Of a DNA stretch of 64,000 nt, positions 60,561 to 64,000 are shown one piece after another; the first letter of the stretch is position 1; the number at the start of each line of letters is the position of its first letter. Position numbers and translations under genes: made by a program. Source of the stretch: Lutraria lutraria (Eukaryota > Mollusca > Bivalvia > Venerida > Mactridae); NCBI GenBank assembly GCA_964023205.1, contig OZ026848.1:35451912-35515911 (forward strand), read 5' to 3'. The notes below the pieces were generated by a model, which worked only from the letters and a program-made list of their open reading frames with translations, was not told where the DNA came from and made no database searches.

Positions 60561-61737
60561 TAATAAAATTATACGTTCCTATTGCTTTGGTACTGATAGG
60601 GACGGGGATGAAGGCATTCACATTCTGTTATCGGCAGTAAGGGAAGAACAATATGATCAGAAAACTGAAGAAAAAAAGTATCAGGTCTGAAGCTAATATG
60701 ATTGCCCTTTAGCCTATTTCTGGCTATTACATGTTCGGTATGTTGTTCTATTTACTGTTTGAAAAAAGTCAGTGATCGGATTTTTTTGTTAAACACTCCT
60801 ATGAGAGGCAAACAAAATCTGATATGTCAGATAAACATGTTGAAAAGGTACATTGACAGAGACTGCTGCTTCAATGTTAAACCAATTTATGTAGTAAACT
60901 CTGTCCCACAAGAAACTTGAATAATGTTACAACTAGGAACATGTGGATTCTAGAATTACCATTGCAGCTCTCACTTATGCAATCACTATAAATGAAGCTT
61001 TATATCCCAGCTTTTATACAAGTAGAGTATGTTCTACATTTACACATTTTGAACAAGAATGACTGGGACAGGCAAATAAAGTTTTGCATTAAAAGATCAT
61101 TAGTCTCTTCAAAACCAAGTTCTGTTGGAAAGACTTTTATTTTCTTTAGAATGAATAAAACGAATATACAAACATAATATACAAACATTGGCGGACATGG
61201 CTACGAATAAAAGTGCTGGTTGGACGCAGATCGACCAGATTAATTGCTTTACCAGTGACTGGTACATAATTATATAATCTGAATTAATCTATTGTTGTGC
61301 AGTTTGCATTCAGTTTCATGTTGTTTTAAGGTACTTTTCTGTATGTAAAATTACATTTTATCTAGTATACAATATTTCATGACTCTACCAAATATCAGCT
61401 AAATGCTAAATTCAAGTATAGCTTTTATGGCTGCAGGTTTTGAACCAACTTTACTGGTTATATCTCAATCTGTCAATACATGTGAAGCTAAAATAACTTA
61501 GCACAAATGTATTTTTCTTTTGGCAATTTGATACAGAGGTATAATTCGAAAGGATTTACCATCACATTCAGATATCCATAACTCATGTAAATATAACTGG
61601 ACTTCATTGGACTTAAATAATTACTCATTATAAAAAAGCAGTCATAAAACCATCATGTTGGTATCACAAGTAAGGAGAACAGAGTGCTAGTTTGCATGGT
61701 GGCATGTACTGCATGTGGGATTAGGCTTATCATGAAT
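60561..61737. other. no gene recognised
   Basis: Non-coding. A short frame from 61199 (MATNKSAGWTQIDQINCF) follows ggcggacatggct, a plausible start context, but ends after 25 codons and has no recognised match. Confidence 0.35.
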
Positions 61738-62116
61738 GTGGATTTACCCCACCCACTTTGAAAATCTACATAGTAACGACCGCGAAGCCAAAGTTAATGG
61801 AACAATGGCGAGAGGTTGTTTATGCCTTTATACTGGTTTGTAATAATAATCATTTTCTCCAATTTACCATCGCTGATAGGTAAAGATTTCAGCACCATGT
61901 CATAATTTTACTATGTTTTCGAGCATTTTTTGAAAGATTTTACCTCAAAAATCCAGAAAAATGTTAAAATTATTAGTAATAACGCTTATTTTCACATTGA
62001 TCAAACTGAAAGCGAACGTTTACATCATTTTTTATGAAAAACATACGAAAAACAACTTATTTAGTGCAGTAAAATGAAAATAGGTCATTTTTCAATTATT
62101 TGGCGGCCATCTTGGC
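61738..62116. repeat. Long inverted repeat, right (uninterrupted) copy
   Basis: Inverse of 54405-54729 plus 56685-56739, joined without the 1.95-kb insertion. Ends ttggcggccatcttgg. Confidence 0.9.
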
Positions 62117-62457
62117 CAACAACTCTCCCAACTTCTCTCAGTGGTAACAATAATCTAAAACTCAAATACTCTACAACTCTACAAAACAGGATATTTTAGT
62201 CTGTAGTATACAAAATCAGTCCTGACCATTCAACTTCTAATGTGCAACTGATCATTACACATAACTTAGGGGATTAATAAAATCAACTGAAATCTATTCA
62301 GTCATGCAAGACTGACCACTGAACAATCAAGGGGAACAACTTACCATTGACCATAAGATCATTAAAGGGAGATAATTGAACACACATATATAGATATAAA
62401 AGAACACAATAAAACTCAAACTCAAGAGAAACCAAATTCTGACCCCGTCACAATTAT

Positions 62458-62781
62458 ATGACTGTTGTTACAGGAACACCTTACTGCAGTGGTACTCACT
62501 CATTTGTACCAGGAACTCATGCGTCACCATCTTTGATAGATCATATTGCGGTAAACAATAGGCTACTGAAATGGTTAAAGTCAAGCCACATAGACGATGA
62601 CGGACCATTGAATGTATCGCGCCACCTACCTATCTACGGAAGCTTTAAATTACCAAAAATACTGAAACCAACGATTATTTCTGAGGTGTTCCACAAACTA
62701 AATTTTAATCGGTCGTCAGAGGAACAAATACAACAATACGCAACTACACTGAAGGCGGCACGTCTTGCTGGACAGAACTAA
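62458..62781 (+). pseudogene. LINE endonuclease-domain fragment
   Basis: Reads SPSLIDHIAVNNRLLKWL, then SSHIDDDGPLNVSRHLPIYG. This is the C-terminal part of an APE-type endonuclease of non-LTR retrotransposons: the IDH motif, then a degenerate S-D-H-LP motif in which D is R. The frame closes after 107 codons with no reverse transcriptase following, so it is a truncated copy. Confidence 0.7.
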
Positions 62782-63113
62782 CCCCTAGGGTTAGGGTATG
62801 GGGTTTGTGTGATGAACATGAACAAAAGTTGAACATTACTGTATAAGTATTGGCTTGTTTTATGTAAGGATGCAAGTTTTCATTTGTTTTAAGTGGGTTA
62901 TTCTTTAGCTATACGAAGAAGAATTATCAAGAATGTAAAGAAAAAATTGAATTCTTTATATTATTATACAATAATTTTTTTGTATATTTTCATTCAATTC
63001 TTTGTAATAAAGTATACTCATTGATGTTATGATTCTATTAGTTATCTAAATGAAGCAGCACATATCTGTATTTTGATGTATAAGTACTTTTTTGTCCCTA
63101 GGGACAGAGATTG

Positions 63114-63128
63114 CCCTAACCCCGTTTC

Positions 63129-63163
<35 letters not shown>

Positions 63164-63165
63164 AT
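63114..63165 (+). repeat. Telomere-like TTAGGG tract with hairpin
   Basis: Five TTAGGG-type units (one TTTAGGG) at 63130-63162. The first is the right arm of a 9-bp perfect hairpin, CCCTAACCC-cgtttc-GGGTTAGGG. A smaller ctagggttagggtatgggg occurs at 62785. An interstitial, not terminal, tract. Confidence 0.8.
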
Positions 63166-63213
63166 AGGCACTTTGACGTGATGTCCACCCCAAGTTGTCC
63201 ACCCCATTCCACC

Positions 63214-63247
63214 CCACGTGACCAATCTATATATAGAAGTCACGTGG
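63214..63247. promoter_or_regulatory. Palindrome: CACGTG boxes flanking a TATATA core
   Basis: Perfect 9-bp arms CCACGTGAC / GTCACGTGG surround ctatatatag. A second ctatatatag follows at about 63271. Together with ataaatacg-gtaagc (a donor-like site) near 63438-63445 this could be the promoter and 5' leader of a gene or retroelement reading right, out of the window. No coding sequence was recognised. Confidence 0.45.
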
Positions 63248-63609
63248 TACAGTCACATGGTGAATAATATCTATATATAGAACCGAATGAAAGGCGGAGC
63301 TAATTTGTATGCGCGCGCATCTCAACCGTTTATTTGAATCATTTCAGTTTTGGAGCTCGTTGGGTTCGGACGTTTTGCTGGTATTATTGTTTTTATCGGA
63401 ATTATTGTTAAAAAGATTATTGTTGGATATGAAATAAATACGGTAAGCTAGTTTTATTTATTTTGTTGTATTTAGCTGCCATACGTGATGGATTAATTTG
63501 AATCGAAGGCTTCCGGCTGGAATATTTGAGCCAATCGGGTTGCATGGTTGGATTGAAGCCTGCCAGGTAGCCTGATGGCAGCTAAACAACGGGGCCTAGA
63601 GCCATTTTA

Positions 63610-63880
63610 AATATCGATTATTGATATTGTTTGAATGCTGGGTTTGTCTGTCGGCAGAAACATTCAGTCAGCCAGCCGGCCCGTTGGTCGCCTATGAATT
63701 TCAGTGCTGGGCTCGAACCTGGCCAGCTGGACGGCTGTTCTGGGTGAGCCAATTGCTGTTTTTAGTATTGATATTGTTTGAAAGGTGTGTCTAACTGTCG
63801 GCAGAGCCAGCTGCGGAGCCAGCCGGCACGCCATGCATTAATTTGGGTGCTGGACCCGAACCTGAAAAGCAGTTAGTTAG
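63610..63880 (+). repeat. Imperfect ~146-bp tandem duplication
   Basis: 'attgatattgtttgaa', 'ctgtcggcagaNNca', 'agccagccggc' and 'gctgggctcgaacctg'/'gctggacccgaacctg' occur twice in order, about 146 bp apart. Function unknown. Confidence 0.65.
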
Positions 63881-64000
63881 TAAGTAAGTTAGTGGTAACT
63901 GCGCCATCGTCGGGTCCCAAGTCCCGAGTGTGAAAGCAGGAGGGCCACTTAATTGTGGACTTGTATTTACATATTTACAAGGCATTGTTCTAAAAAGAAA

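Overview
The window is eukaryotic, AT-rich and very repeat-rich, and is most likely from a bivalve mollusc. Coding exons are short and separated by long GT-AG introns. The interspersed repeats carry phrases I associate with bivalve genomes, such as the 'aagagggccaagatggccct...gtgagctaaaa' modular elements and repeats containing 'aagggccataactc'. The species is not determinable by eye. There are no bacterial operons, CRISPR arrays, rRNA genes or functional tRNA genes.

The one clear host gene is on the minus strand: the orthologue of AAAS (aladin, ALADIN/ADRACALIN WD-repeat nucleoporin). Eleven coding exons can be placed with consistent splice phases, from the ATG at 40618 down to 4291. They total 1331 nt, about 443 residues. 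The last ~100 residues expected from the family are not in the window and probably lie left of position 1. Introns total about 35 kb and are filled with repeats: minisatellites of 98, 21, 42, 77, 54 and 20 bp, plus transposons. Intron 5 holds 170 head-to-tail copies of a 54-bp unit (9.2 kb).

Layout. 1-4290: modular interspersed repeats, then a 98-bp tandem repeat that has copied the exon 11 splice donor. 4291-14190: exons 11 to 7, with minisatellites, a second near-identical copy of the 1.3-kb modular repeat, a 77-bp satellite split by a hAT-type MITE, and TA-flanked MITEs. 14253-20182: a four-level nest of DNA transposons in intron 6, plus a separate element with iterated 15-bp motifs. 21473-40618: exons 6 to 1, with the 54-bp and 20-bp arrays and further MITEs. 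40620-64000: upstream of AAAS, no complete host gene is seen. This part holds several inverted-repeat elements (one with 67-bp perfect termini, one of 3.1 kb with a 200-bp internal tandem repeat), a pair of inverted 325-bp repeats, decayed Ty3/Gypsy integrase and LINE endonuclease fragments, a tRNA-derived SINE, short telomere-like tracts, and one isolated exon candidate.

The long open frames of 3067, 428, 179 and 165 codons are artefacts of repeat units whose length is a multiple of three. The most notable observations are the tandem copying of a splice donor, a 1782-bp block duplication legible inside the 54-bp array, the four-level nest with readable target-site duplications, the iteron-bearing element, and the recurrence of 140-200-bp internal monomers in unrelated repeat families.
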